A stretch of DNA of 64,000 bases from positions 179,192,994-179,256,993 of the forward strand of contig NC_085141.1 in the NCBI RefSeq assembly GCF_024139115.2. Direction: 5' to 3'. Under the pieces are notes generated by a model that saw only the letters and a program-made list of their open reading frames with translations, did no database searches and was not told the DNA's origin. This document shows positions 31,608-44,394 of the stretch, one piece after another (positions within the stretch are counted from its first letter, which is position 1; each line of letters opens with the position of its first letter). The stretch comes from Armigeres subalbatus (Eukaryota; Arthropoda; Insecta; Diptera; Culicidae). Made by a program: the position numbers and the translations under genes.

Positions 31608-34600
31608 TTGTGTGAAAGTTCTAAATTGGAATGCCCGCTCTCTAAAGGGTAAGGAAGATGAATTATTCAACTTCCTTTCAGTTCATAATGTGCATATTGC
31701 CATTATAACTGAAACGTATTTAAAACCAGGACTCTCCATTAAAAGAGATCCAAACTATTTTATCTACAGAAATGATCGCCTTGACAGCGCCTGTGGTGGG
31801 GTCGCCATTGTCATTAATAGACGTATCAAACATAAATTATTTTCTTCGTTTGAAACCAAAGTTTTTGAAACCTTGGGAGTTTCTGTTGAAACAAATTTTG
31901 GTCAATTTTCCTTCATTGCAGCCTATTTGCCTTTTCAATGCAATGGACAGCAAAAGAATTTGTTGAAAGCTGATCTTCAAATTCTGACTCGCAACAAATC
32001 AAAATTCTTCGTAATTGGTGACTTCAATGCCAAACACCGTTCATGGAATAATGCTCAAAGCAATTCCAACGGCAAAATTTTATTTGAAGATTGTTCTGCG
32101 GGATATTATACTATTCAATATCCCAATGGACCAACTTGTTTTTCATCCAGTCGAAATCCTTCTACAATTGATTTAGTTTTAACGGATTCAAGTCAGCTGT
32201 GTGGCCAATTGGTAACTCATGCTGACTTTGACTCTGATCACCTTCCTGTGACATTTGAAATCTCACAAGAAGCCATTTATAATCCAATCAGCTCTACTTT
32301 TAATTATCATAGGGCTGATTGGGATTTATATAAAACGTATATCGATAGGAATTTTGATGTTGATATTCCTCTCGATACCAAAAGCAAGGATGTTATCGAT
32401 CATTTAGTAATCTGCCTTCGATCATTTAGTAGTTTGTCAATAACTCATTCCAGAGGCCTAATTTCAAAATGTGTTGTATGGTGGACTTTTAGTGCGAAGG
32501 TTTTTCTATGACTCTCCTTAACAGGTCGATGTTCGAATTCCACTATTAAAGGAGTTACGGTGCTAGTTGTTATACTTATACTAAATGATAACAAAATATG
32601 CAATCATTTAGTCTAAGTTACTGCTACTAGCGCTATAGCTCCGTTATTAGTGAAATTCAAACAACGAACTGTTAGGTAGAGTTGTAGATAAACCTTTGCA
32701 CTAGAAGTCCACCATACAACACATTTTTAAATTTAGCCTCTGAAATGAGTTATTGACAAACTACTAACTGATCGAAGGCAGATTACTAAATGATCGATAA
32801 CATCCTTGACCAAAAGTGATATTGATAATGCTCTCGTATCTTTGACAAATTTAATTGTCGAAGCCAGAGGCATTGCAATTCCTAAATGTGAAATTAAATT
32901 CAACTCCATTATTATTGACGACGATCTTCAGCTACTGATCCGTTTTAAAAATGTGAGGCGAAGGCAATACCAAAGAACTCGCGATCCCGCGTTGAAAGTT
33001 ATTTGGCGAGATTTGCAAAATAAAATTAAAAAACGTTTCGCTATTCTGAGAAATACCAACTTTGAGAATAATGTCTCAAAGTTGGATCCCAGTTCAAAAC
33101 CCTTTTGGAAATTAACGAAAATTCTTCAAAAACCTTAAAAGCCAATTCCAGCGCTTAAAAAGGGAAATAAAATTTTATTAACAAATGGCGAAAAGGCTCA
33201 AAAACTTGCTCAGCAGTTCGAGAGTGCCCATAATTTTAGTCTAGGTCTCACTAGTCCAATTGAGGATCAGGTTACACGAAGCTTCGAAGACATTCTCAAC
33301 CAAGATAATGTTTTTTACCCTTCGTTGGGAACTAATTTGGATGAAGTGAGATCTATTGCTAGAAAATTTAAAAATATGAAAGCCCCGGGTGATGATGGTA
33401 TTTTCTACATACTTATCAAAAAACTTCCTGAGAGCTCTTTATCCTTTTTGGTTAATTTATTTAACAAATGTTTTCAATTGGCATACTTCCCAGATAAATG
33501 GAAAAACGCCAAAGTTGTTCCAATTTTGAAGCCGGACAAATATCCAGCTGAGGCTTCTAGTTATCGTACAATCAGTTTGCTTTCTTCAATAAGCAAACTG
33601 TTTGAAAAGATTATTTTAAATGGAATGATGGTTCATATTAATGACAATTCTATTTTTGCTGATGAGCAATTTGGTTTTCGCCATGGGCATTCAACCACTC
33701 ATCAGTTATTAAGAATTACGAACTTAATTCGGCTCAACAAATCTGAAGGATATTCGACTGGAGTTGCTCTTCTTGATATAGAGAAAGCATTTGACAGTGT
33801 TTGGCATGAAGGTTTGATTGTAAAATTGATGAATTTTAATTTTCCTCTATACATTATTAAACTGATCCAAAATTATTTATCAGATCGTTCACTGCAGGTA
33901 AACTATCAGAATTCTAAATCTGATAGATTACCTGTAAGGGCTGGTGTCCCCCAAGGCAGCATACTGGGGCCCATTTTGTATAACATTTTTACTTCGGACT
34001 TACCTGATTTACCACCAGGGTGTCAAAAATCTTTGTTTGCAGATGACACAGGTCTCTCAGCCAAAGGATGTAGCCTTCGTGTCATTTGTAGTAGATTGCA
34101 AAAAAGTTTGGATATTTTCTCCACTTACTTGCAAAAATGGAAAATTTCCCCGAATGCTTCCAAAACTCAGCTTATAATTTTCCCACATAAGCCGAGAGCT
34201 TCTTATTTGGAACCTTCTAGCAGACATATTGTCACTATGAATGGGGTTCCAATTAATTGGTCTAGCGAAGCTAAATATTTAGGACTTCTGCTAGATCAAA
34301 AATTAACTTTTAAAAATCACATTGAAGGCCTTCAAGCCAAATGTAACAAATAAATTAATTGTCTTTATCCACTTATAAACAGAAAATCAAAACTTTGTCT
34401 TAAGAACAAACTTTTGATTTACAAACAAATTTTTAGACCTGCCATGTTGTATGCTGTGCCAATATGGACTAGTTGCTGCAATACCAGAAAGAAGGCACTT
34501 CAGAGGATTAAAAATAAAATTCTGAAAATGATTCTGAAGTTGCCTCCGTGGTATAGTACCAATGAACTTCATAGAATTTCTAATATTGAGACATTGCAAC

Positions 34601-34683
34601 AAATGTCCAACAAAATAATTTCCAATTTTAGACAAAAATCGTTTCAATCTTCTATTGCAACGATTAACTCCTTGTACCCTTAG
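31594..34683 (+). pseudogene. Jockey ORF2 (endonuclease + reverse transcriptase), interrupted
   Basis: Starts at ATG 31594. The endonuclease has LNWNARSLKGK, IITETYL, FFVIGDFNAKH and SDHLPVTFEI. The RT has MKAPGDDGI, ISLLSSISKLFEK, EQFGFRHGHSTTHQ, GVALLDIEKAFDSVWHE, AGVPQGSILGPILYNIF and the catalytic SLFADDTGL. There is no RNase H, as expected for Jockey. Three lesions: the MITE at 32385-32808, a TAA at 33136-33138, and a TAA at 34351-34353. All other parts stay in one frame, and active-site residues appear intact. Confidence 0.92.
32385..32808. mobile_element. 424-bp foldback hAT-like MITE inside Jockey ORF2
   Basis: A perfect 8-bp TSD, ACCAAAAG, lies at 32377-32384 and 32809-32816. Ends are CAAGGATGTTATCGATC and its inverse; CA[AG]GG ends and an 8-bp TSD fit hAT. 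The inverted arms run at least 135 bp each at high identity and continue at lower identity towards the centre, so nearly the whole element is one hairpin. It adds 432 bp (a multiple of 3) but carries a stop near 32509. Confidence 0.9.
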
Positions 34684-34927
34684 TATAAAATAGGTTAAGA
34701 TTAGTTTAAGTAGAAAACATTGTAATTCCTACATGGTTCAATTCAACCAGAGGAAAAATTCTAACTGCCAGAGGCAATTGAAATGTATTAATAATAACTA
34801 AAAATATAACATAGCAAATAAGGATGATAGTGTTAAGAAAACACGGAACACCTAGTCTAAGAGATGAATGCATGTATTAGATAATTAGCAAATAAAATTA
34901 GTAAAAAAAAAAATTCGTTATAATTAT

Positions 34928-37544
34928 AATAATTATTGTCGTGCTATAACGGCGTACTGAATAATACCTACTTCTGGAAAAATCTACTGTTCTGAATATT
35001 TTCATTGACCAGAAGAAAGTGGGTAGGATGCTGATCATTGTAGGGTTGAGACACCGCCTTGTGCAACACTATTTTTCATTTCACGAAAGAAATGCACCAA
35101 ATCCCGATCAATAACAGAATAGACTGGTTGAATTGAACCTGAAAGATGGAGAATTTTCCTGGACAACGATTATCCTACAATATCTTTTTGTCCTCTCTTT
35201 GTCGTCTATCGTCATCAAGTGAGAGCGAATTCTGCAACTGCCAGCTTGTCAACAGTTTCTCCTTAGCGATCGTGTATTTACGTGGAACCTTTATGGTTAT
35301 TTTTTTATATTGAAAGCCAACTGCCTTCGAAACAACGAGTCAGAAGGCTGAAAGGTTGAACAAGATGAATGTTAAAAATGAAATAAAGATAAATATTCAA
35401 ATGTAGTTATCATAAGAATGATAAGTAATAATAATAATAGTAATAACCCGATGTAAGGAAAAAACTGACAGGCTTACGTACGATAAATAAATAACAAATA
35501 AAAAATAGTAAGTTCCTAATGGTTCAAAAAAAGTTGGAATAAAAAGGCTGTATGACGAAAAAGCCTGCAGATGAAAAGCTTATAAGGCTTCGTTTCCCTA
35601 AACACTTTTTTGGTCTTTATTAGAGAGGCTTGCAGCCCTTGGCTGGCTCGCCTCTGACACCTGGCACAACTTTTTCCAAAATAAAGCTGTTTAGTTAAAC
35701 ATTTTGTTTTATCCCTGTTGCTTATTTTTCCTAGGAATCATAAAAGAACAAAAAGCGCCTTGAAAGCAAAAATAATATTTAATATTCAATGGATTAAAAC
35801 AAGCTCTCAAAGTCGCTGTGGTTCCCCTTGTTCTCATTCCCAAACATGTTGGGCACATGAAAATAATATTAAGGTTGAAAGACCTTTATTGCAAAATCCT
35901 TCATGATTGAAGGACTTTCGCGTTTTCGGAACTGTTTGTTTTGAGATCTTTTTACAATAACCCATCTTAACTTTCGCATATAAATGTTTGTTAATTTATA
36001 GACCTTTTTTTCTAGACGTCAAAAAGTCTTTAGATAATGAAAACAATTTGATGTTATATAGCCTATAGGCTTTTGCAGTAGAAAAATAGATTCAATAAGA
36101 AAAGTAATTCATACGCGTAGAGGGAAAGTTAAAAGTGTTATTTATTATTTTGCAGCAGTTTTCAGCACATTGTCTGTTTATAACCTCAATTGGAAATTAT
36201 TTTTTCATTTAATTATCTTAAACGATTTGCATACATTTTTTTCCATAATCAATAAAACTCCCACCCATTGGCACCGTATGTTCGTCCCACAATTCCCATT
36301 CAAAACGTGCTCCAATCATTCATCAACCGCAAATGAATAAGCAGATAAATGTTTGAACAAACAGCGGATAATTTCACCTCTCATTTGCATCATTAGAATG
36401 AATGGTTTCATTCTTTCGCCTCGCCTCCGCACACACCTGCTATTTAATATTGCCATTCAAACAGTAGGTATATCTCGCACCATCTATATCATCTCGTCGT
36501 TTTGCCATTTGCCATCTCCTTCTGACTGGATGAGCAGAAAAGTGCCATTGTAGGGCAGAGGGATCGAGGCAAAAAAGGAACACACAGCCGTCCGTCGCCG
36601 TCAGTTCAACAACACCTTTATGCTGCACTCAGCGTACCTTACATTTAGAGCTTTTCTTTTATCAGTCAAATGTACACACACCGTCTTTTGCGCCCATTAC
36701 CTCACATTGCCAGCAGTCAGTGTCGTGCCCCTCGAACCCAGCACGGTGACACAGAAGCAGCAGTACCATCAGCTACTGACTGGGAGGTTTTATGTGCACT
36801 CATTCATTCATTCAGTCAGTTAGGTTTCGTTGTCAGTGGGAACGCTGTACAACGTTCTTCTCATCTATTTCCTGATGGCCGAAAGCTTGGTGCTCCTTGT
36901 CGTTTCCTTCCACCTGAGTCTGCTCAACCTACGGACGGACCAACTGGTTATGCCAGCTTGTGTCGCCAGGTTCGCAAATACAAAGTTGTGGATCTGTTCA
37001 CCTTTAGAGGGGTGCGATCTTTCGCACAGTGGTATCTCTGTAGATTATAACTTTTTTATTGGCACTAGCGAATATGTTTTTTATTGATAGTATGTCTATA
37101 TGGTTGCCAACTTAACTAATTTTGCATTAAACTAATGTATGCACAAGTGACGTTTTCAACTATTTTCTGTATGCAAAAGGTTAGAACAATTTGCCTTGTG
37201 ACTTGTCTCCTCGACATGCTGTTCTTGTTGTTGTTTCTTCCATTCGAAACGTTTTTGTTTAAGCTAAACTCATTCCTTAGCTTCACCTGCATAGCACATA
37301 TCCGATGATAGCATGCCAACGAACGATGAGTTGAGCTTTTCATTTAGCGAACGTTGTTGTTGTTGTTACACTATCTTGCTTTATTATTTCACCGTTTGTC
37401 GCCCCGGCAGGCGTCGTCGCCTTCGGTCGTTGGAAATGGTTTCCTGCTATGCTAGCAGCAGGCCACCCGTGTAGTAGACTCCATGCAGGCGCGACACAAC
37501 GAAACGGTGGCATTTGTCGTCCTGCAGAATCTCTTAGGGGGTCT
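34928..37544. other. 2.6 kb without supported gene
   Basis: 34930-36290 is A+T-rich with no coherent frame. 36300-37050 is richer in G+C and complex, with overlapping short frames in several phases and a CATTCATTCATTC microsatellite near 36800; it may be low-copy DNA but no product is recognised. 37080-37400 contains GTTGTTGTTGTT tracts. Confidence 0.4.
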
Positions 37545-37615
37545 TTCCCAGCTCAGCGGTCAGTTACGTGGTTTCAAAGTAGCCCGCATTGAATGTGTCC
37601 GGGTTCGAATTCAAG
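37545..37615 (+). ncRNA. tRNA-like sequence (Pol III A and B boxes), possible SINE head
   Basis: CCAGCTCAGCGGTCAG (37548-37563) fits an A box, and GGGTTCGAATTC (37601-37612) fits a B box, at a spacing close to that of tRNA genes. A full cloverleaf was not obtained by eye. A tRNA-derived SINE relic is the likely reading; a diverged tRNA pseudogene is the alternative. Confidence 0.5.
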
Positions 37616-38925
37616 TCCATTTGACTAAAATTTTCCGAAAAAGTGCGTCGTGCTACCCCCGAAATTAATGCATACATGATAACTTGCAGTTGATAACTGT
37701 GTAAATGCTTCATAAACACTCAGCTGCCAAAATAAATTGTCCTAGTTGGGGATGAATTGTCAATGAAAAAACGAAGAATAACCTCTTATACATACCTACT
37801 AACCAACTGAGGAGGCGAATGTGTGCTCGGATCTGTTTGTGTGATTGTGTCTTTCTTACCTTACTACTGGAGGTTCGTTCTTTTGTGAATCTTCCCATGG
37901 AAGCTGTCCGGCGGAATCGCATAGACAGGGATGAATCGAAAAATCATGATTGATGAATATTGGTCATAATCTTATCGGGCACTGAAAAATAACCTACACT
38001 TATGATCAATCCAGGAAAATGTCTAGTGCCTTTGCCTAGCTTGCCTGAAAAGGAATGCTTTTGAGAAATGGAACTATATTAAGCAAACGCTACCCCGTTT
38101 AGAAAATGGGAGTGTCTCATCAAAGTCAATATCCGAAACTAAGCACGATTCGTAGAAAAATAAAAAAATAAAGATTTTCTACTCATGTTAAAAGAAGAAA
38201 AAGGTAAAATGCATATCAGGAAGCAGGAGAGAGGTTCAATTGCTTACAATTGATTTATTACCAATGCCTTCCATAACCAAGAAATAATTTTGAATATTTT
38301 ACAAACTTATCCCCGCCATAATGAACTGAAAAGAAATAAAATCTACGGTAATAAATTTGGAAAGCTGATCTTCCCATACATTTACCCACCAGAACAAATA
38401 ACCTTAATTACCACAAATAATCCCGGGTAGCCGGGCCCCGTCAATGCGGAGGTTAAACCGCAACCGAAGCGGGCGGACAACTCTGTCAGTGTCACAATAC
38501 AATATCACATTTCGGGCCCGACAATTTTTCCCCACTAGGACCCGCGTCAACCTTTTCTATACTCTACAATAACTTACATAAATCTAGGAACAGCGGACAT
38601 ACCAAGATGTTTCCGGATATCATACATACCTACCCGAAGACCGTAATATCCTCCCACGGTGATCTAGGACCTGCCTCTGGTGGAGCTCTGGGGGAGCACA
38701 CCTCCCGATTCCAACGTGGTTTCTGCCCAGGACCCCTTTTTCCCCGTTGCCTCCTCTGTTTCATTTAGTTGTGGATTCTAGATCCTCCACTCCAAACAAA
38801 CTCTCAACATTCTTAAGCGTCTCCTCACAACTCCTCCGATCTAGCCACCGGAACACCACTTTAGCCCTCTAGAGGGGAACATCAACATCCATAATTCGTC
38901 CCTCGGACCAACCATCGGCTCAAAT
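37616..38925. other. Non-coding DNA; right part may be retroelement leader
   Basis: 37620-38400 shows nothing. 38430-38920 becomes C-rich with broken frames and leads into the endonuclease relic at 38926, so it may be the decayed upstream part of that element. Confidence 0.35.
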
Positions 38926-39320
38926 GAATGCTGGATGAAATTCCAATCGATCGAATCGCGGTAGACGTCGACTTGCGGTCACAGTGGAATCTCTCTACCT
39001 CCCAAACAGCAGACTGCCGCACCTATAAAAAAACACTCTGCAAGAACTTCAAGGAGCTGTCGCCACCGGTAATCGTCCTCGGCGATTTGAATGGCTATCA
39101 CCGTGCTTAAGGTAGTCATCCAAATAATGTAGATGGAAACATCTCCTTCAGTGCAGCCGTAGAATCTAACCTCTTGGTGTTAAACGACGGCTCATCCACA
39201 ATCCATAAAGGACTAGTAGAGTCAGACTTCGATGTCTCGCTGGCCTGGAACGGACGATGACCCTAGAGGCAGCGACCACGCACTAGTTTTCTTGGCGCTT
39301 GACAGCAACCACGAACAACT
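38926..39320 (+). pseudogene. I-clade endonuclease relic, left half
   Basis: Reads SPPVIVLGDLNGYHRA (about 39059-39107; GDFN-type active-site block), then NDGSSTIHKGLVES (about 39184-39220), and DDPRGSDHALVFL (about 39257-39295; the SDH block). Interrupted by stops. It is cut at 39324 by a hAT-like element, and the same reading continues at 50590-50720. Confidence 0.75.
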
Positions 39321-41322
39321 AATGCAGTGGTTCTCCACCTGGGGTACATGTACCCCTGGGGATACCTTAGCTGGCCCTAGGGGGTACCTCGGCTCTTTTT
39401 TTTCAGAAAAAAGTTCGATTGCTTCGTTGCAAGAGGTTATAAGCATCTTTCTACGCTTCTCCATTTTTTTTTTTAATCTTTCGTTTATTTGAAAGGCTCA
39501 TTTGCCGTGAAGCGTTACGGAGCCGAAATCAAGTTTTACAATACTTTTCTTGATTTTTATACATAGCGTTAGTTTTGGGGAACCGAAAGACTCGCGGTTT
39601 GGTCGAGGTTAGGGAATACAATAATACATTAGGAAAGGAAAGGATTTTAGGGTACTTAAGTAATTACGATGCTGATGCTCACAAAGTTGACATTCTTCGC
39701 GATGTTTCGCATCTGTAACGGGATAAAAAAACTTTTTTTTGGGAGACAACAACGAGAGGATGACTTACGGAAGGGATTAACGACAAGCATTGAAATGGGC
39801 AACAGGAGGAAGACATTCGTAATGGGGAACAACAGACAAGAGGGAGGGCAGACTAAGGTTACAGTCTTACATCAGCAACTTTCAAAAATTGGTGGACCAG
39901 GGACATGTACTCGAAATCAAGGCCCGACAACACTTCCCTAATAGGCTTTGGTTGTTTTCCTCGGACCCGGAGATGTTCAGTTAGCGCAGATCTGGGGCCA
40001 CGATGCTCCTCGCACGCCCACACGACATGATCGATGTCCTGATAATCCTCGCCGCAAACACAGAGATTTCCTTCCGAGAGCCCCACTCTGAAAAGATGTG
40101 CATTTAAAGTGTAATGATTGGACATTAGACGACACATGGTTCGAATGAAGTCTCGTCCCATATTCAATTTTTTTAACCATGGACGCTTCGACACCTGCGG
40201 GTGAATTGAATACAACCATCTACCCAGCTCCCCATTTGTCCATTTATGTTGCCAGCTGTTCAATGTTTCCTGACGAACTAATGTGAAAAATTCATCGAAG
40301 GTGATTTTCCGATCGTAAATATCACCTTCCATAGCGCCCACCTTAGCCAAAGAGTCCGCTTTCTCATTTCCCGGGATCGAGCAATGAGAAGGGACCCAAG
40401 CCATGGTGATTGTGTAAGACCGTTTTGATAAGGCACTCAAAGCTTTCCGTATCCCATTCAGAAGATACGCTGAGTGCTTAACCGGTTTCATTGACCGAAC
40501 AGCCTCCAAGGAACTTAGACTGTCGGTGAAGATGAAAAAGTGGTCAGGAGGTAGGGATGCGATTTGCTCGAGAGAATAGTGTATAGCTGCTAGCTCAGCA
40601 GTATACACGGAACAAGGCTCTTTAAGCTTAAAGTAGGCGCTATGAAAAACGTTAAAAACACCGAAACCAGTGGAGTCATCCATTTTTGACCCGTCTGTGA
40701 AAAAGCTTCTCTCCTCGCTGGCGTGCCCGTATTTGCTTGCAAATAATGGAGGTATGACCTCCGCACGAAGAAAGTCTGGTATTCCATGAACCTCCTGCTT
40801 CATGGACAGATCAAATGATAGAGAGGAACTGTAAGAGTCTAAGAAGTTAGCACGATTGGTATCTACCGAAGAAGGGCTTACCTCCAGCGTTATGTACCAG
40901 TGGTAAATACTCATGAATCGAGATTGGGGGTTTTGTTCGAGCAGCTTCTCGAAGTTGTCAATGACCAATGGATTGAGAACCTCACAGCGGATGAGGAACC
41001 GGAGCGATAATTCCGCGAAACGATCTGTCAGAGGCAGTACTCCCGCAAGTACTTCCAGGCTCATCGTATGAGTCGAATTCATACAACCTAACGCGATGCG
41101 GAGACAGCGGTACTGAATCCGTTGAAGCTTCAGCATGTGTGTTTTAGCCGCGGACTGGAAGCAAAAACTGCCGTATTCGAGGACCGACAAAATGGTTGTT
41201 CGATATAACGTGATGAGATCTTCGGGGTGCGCTCATCACCATGTTCCGGTTACTGTTTGCATGAAGTTGATACGTTTATGGCATTTTTGTGTCAGATACA
41301 CAATGTGCTTCCCGAAGGTGCA

Positions 41323-42186
41323 CTGTTCGAACGAATCATGTACATTTACATCAAATATCATGCACATAATTGGAGCATGATAAACGATAGAAATTTACAT
41401 TTGATTTTATCTTTACATCACTTATCATCTGTTGTTTAAAATTTACATGTTCTATTTTATGCCATATAAATAGAAAAAATCGGTTAACATGAGAATCGAA
41501 CTCAGGTCCGCAGAGTGATAGCCCGTTCTGATACCACTCTACCGTCTTCACTTCTTGAAATTGATGTTGTCTAAAGAGTAACAGGTTCTGAGTTATGGCG
41601 ATTCAAACATACAGTATCGAACCCGTCGTGATCGGATTCTGGCTAGGTAATGTAAATTTACATGCTCTGAGTAGGCGCATGCGCACCGTCAAGGGGGAAT
41701 ATCTGACTGGATGAAGTGCAAGAATTTGAAGTTTTTCCATCGATTTAAGTAAACGCCTGATGAAGTACACCGATGAAATGCAGCATCATGGATGCTGTTT
41801 TTTAGTCGTAATGAAAAATCTTCACTTTAGTATGACGGTGGTCGGAATCGAAGGTTTCCCGCTGCATTTGCAGCTGCCTTGATGGAATTGTTTGTTTTGT
41901 TTACATTCTACCGATGTCGTTGCAAGCGTGGCCATCTATAGTTTCGGTTCACATAATATCATGTAAACTTAATTGTTTATAAATGAATTTTCAGGGTGAA
42001 TAAAGTATTGTTTTCAATAAAGTGTAGTAATAATTGTAAGGTGATGTATTTATACGGTTTAATTAATGCTCTGTTTATGTGCATGATTTTCAACGCGTAA
42101 TTACATTGAGAAAACGATTACATGATCTGCATTTACATTAGTTTTATTGATTACATTAGCAGTAAAAGTCAAATTTTTTTGCTGTG
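41323..42186. mobile_element. ~860-bp insertion in I-clade ORF2
   Basis: ORF2 reading stops at FDSKC and resumes at TFGKHIVYL on the other side, so about 864 bp were inserted. The flanks share GCA (41320-41322 and 42187-42189), suggesting a 3-bp duplication. Subterminal inverted words (ATCATGCACATAA near 41359 and its complement near 42075) and many TTTACAT words suggest a MITE-like unit. It contains a tRNA-like sequence on the minus strand. Family unknown. Confidence 0.6.
41488..41550 (-). ncRNA. tRNA-like sequence inside the insertion
   Basis: On the minus strand GGTAGAGTGGTATCAG (A-box-like, about 41528-41543) precedes GAGTTCGATTCTC (B-box-like, 41491-41503) at tRNA-like spacing. It could be a tRNA-derived SINE head or a captured tRNA pseudogene. 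No poly-A or simple-repeat tail with its own TSD was identified. Confidence 0.5.
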
Positions 42187-44394
42187 GCATTTCGAGTCGA
42201 ACCAGACCCCGAGATATTTAGAAGACACGCTATGAGTGATTGTTTTACCCATCAGTTGGAGCGGGAACTTTGCCGGCTTATGTTTTTTTGAAAAGACAAC
42301 CATCTCAGTTTTCTCCGGAGAGAATTCGATACCCAGCTTCGTAGCCCAAGTGGACAAATTGTCCAGAGTATCTTGCAATGGTTCTTGCAGATCAACTGCA
42401 CTTGGCCCCGAAACGGATACAACGCAGTCATCTGCAAGCTGTTTTAACGAGCAATTTGGCATAAGACATTCATCAATGTCTCTGACGTAAAAATTGTAAA
42501 GAAGGGGGCTCAAACATGAGCCCTGGGGGAGACCCATGTAGCTAATTCGGGAAGTTGCCGAGTCACCATGAGAAAAACTCATACGCTTCTCTGACAACAA
42601 ATTGTACAAATAATTGCTTAAAATTGGAGAAAGTCCACACGCGTGGAGCTTGTCGGATAAGACATCGACGCAAACTGAATGAAAAACTCCCTTATTGTCC
42701 AAAAACACTGAGCCCATTTGCTCTTTTTTAGCGAAAGTAAGCTGAATTTCTGAAGAAAGCAACGCAAGACAGTCGTTCGTTCCCTTGCCCCTGCGGAAAC
42801 CAAACTGTGTAACTGACAAAAAACTATTCGATTCAACCCATTTGTCTAGCCGGAAAAGAATCATCTTCTCCAACAACTTCCGAAGACAGGACAGCATCGC
42901 GATGGGGCGATACGAATTATAATCCGAAGCGGGTTTTCCGGGCTTCTGGATGGCTATCACCCTCACATGCCTCCAATCATCCGGAACAATGTTGCACTCC
43001 AGTAACTGGTTGAACAGGCTCAATAAGCGCCTCTTCGCGACGTCTGGGAGGTTTTTAAGCAAATTGAACCTGATTCTATCCATCCCTGGAGCGGAATTAT
43101 TACATGAAAGGAGAGCAAGTGAGAATTCAATCATTGAAAAGGGACGATCCATATCATCCCTGTCAGCAAAAGCATCACGTAACTCTTGCTTCACCGGTAC
43201 CGAATCCGGACAAACTTTCTTTGCGAAGTCGAGTATCCACCGCGACGAACTTTCACGATCTTCGTTTACGGACGACGCGTTGCGCATTCTTCTCCCGACG
43301 GTCCACAGAGTTCTCATTGAGGTCTCGCGCGATAAACCTTCAACAAAAGTGCGCCAATATCCACGTTTCTTCACTTTGACCAGTTTCTTGAACTGGATCT
43401 CGAGCGCGATGTACCGTTTGTGAAGAACGATCGAACCGTGTTTCCGAAATTCTTTGAACGCGGCGGATTTCTTGCGATAAAGTTGTGTACACTCGACATC
43501 CCACCACGGACTGTGTGGTTTCCTACGAACCGAAGCTCCTGGCACTGGCCGGCGTTGTGCCTGAAGAGCGCTGTCAAGGATCAACTGGGATACGAATTCG
43601 TATTCTTCTCGCGGAGGAAGTGCTTCTATCGACTGTACGCCATCAATGATGGCCTCTGCATATTTTTCCCAATCAATGTGCTTCGTGAGGTCATATGAGA
43701 GGTCGATAGAAACATGTTGATTATGTCCATTGGAAATCGAGACTTCGATCGGCAAATGATCACTACCATGGGGATCTTGGACCACCTTCCAAGTACAGTC
43801 TAACGATAATGAGCTCGAACAAATGGAAAGATCTAGACGGCTATCTCTTGCTGGAGGAGCCACTCGTGTAACTTCTCCTGTATTCAAAATTGACATATTG
43901 AAGTCGTCGCAGAGGTCGTATATCATTGTTGAACGGTTGTCGTCGTACAGTTCCCCCCAGCCTGTTCCGTGGGAGTTAAAATCTCCCAGGAGCCACCGTG
44001 GCTCAGGCATAACCGAGTAGATGTGCGAGAGATCTCTTCGAGATATCGCGGTGTTCGGAGGAAGATATATCGAGGCAATACTGAGGTCTTTCCACGAATA
44101 GTCACCTGACATGCGACAGCTTCGGTGCCAGACATCGGGGCAAGATCGACTCTATAGAATTAGTGCTGTTTATTGATCCCTAAAAGCACCCCTCCATATC
44201 GATTTGCCCGATCGCGGCGGATTATGTTGAAATCAGGAAAATGAAGGTTTACATCTGGTGTTAGCCAAGTTTCACATAAAGCAAAAGCATCGCATTGTAA
44301 TTTGTTAACTAAAAATTTGAAAATATCTAATTTCGGAAGAATACTTCGACAGTTCCACTGTAGAATCGAAATCATGTTACCCTTATTGACTAAG

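Larger units (their letters stand above)
29941..34912 (+). mobile_element. Full-length Jockey-clade retrotransposon
   Basis: A perfect 15-bp TSD, ATTCGTTATAATTAT, lies at 29926-29940 and 34913-34927. The element starts CAGACCGCATCGTGC, has a 5' leader to 30208, ORF1, ORF2, a 3' UTR of about 220 bp and a short A tail. Removing the inner MITE and its extra TSD leaves about 4.54 kb, a normal Jockey length. ORF1 has two frame breaks; ORF2 has two point stops plus the MITE at 32385. All ORF2 blocks otherwise lie in one frame, so decay is modest. Confidence 0.92.
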
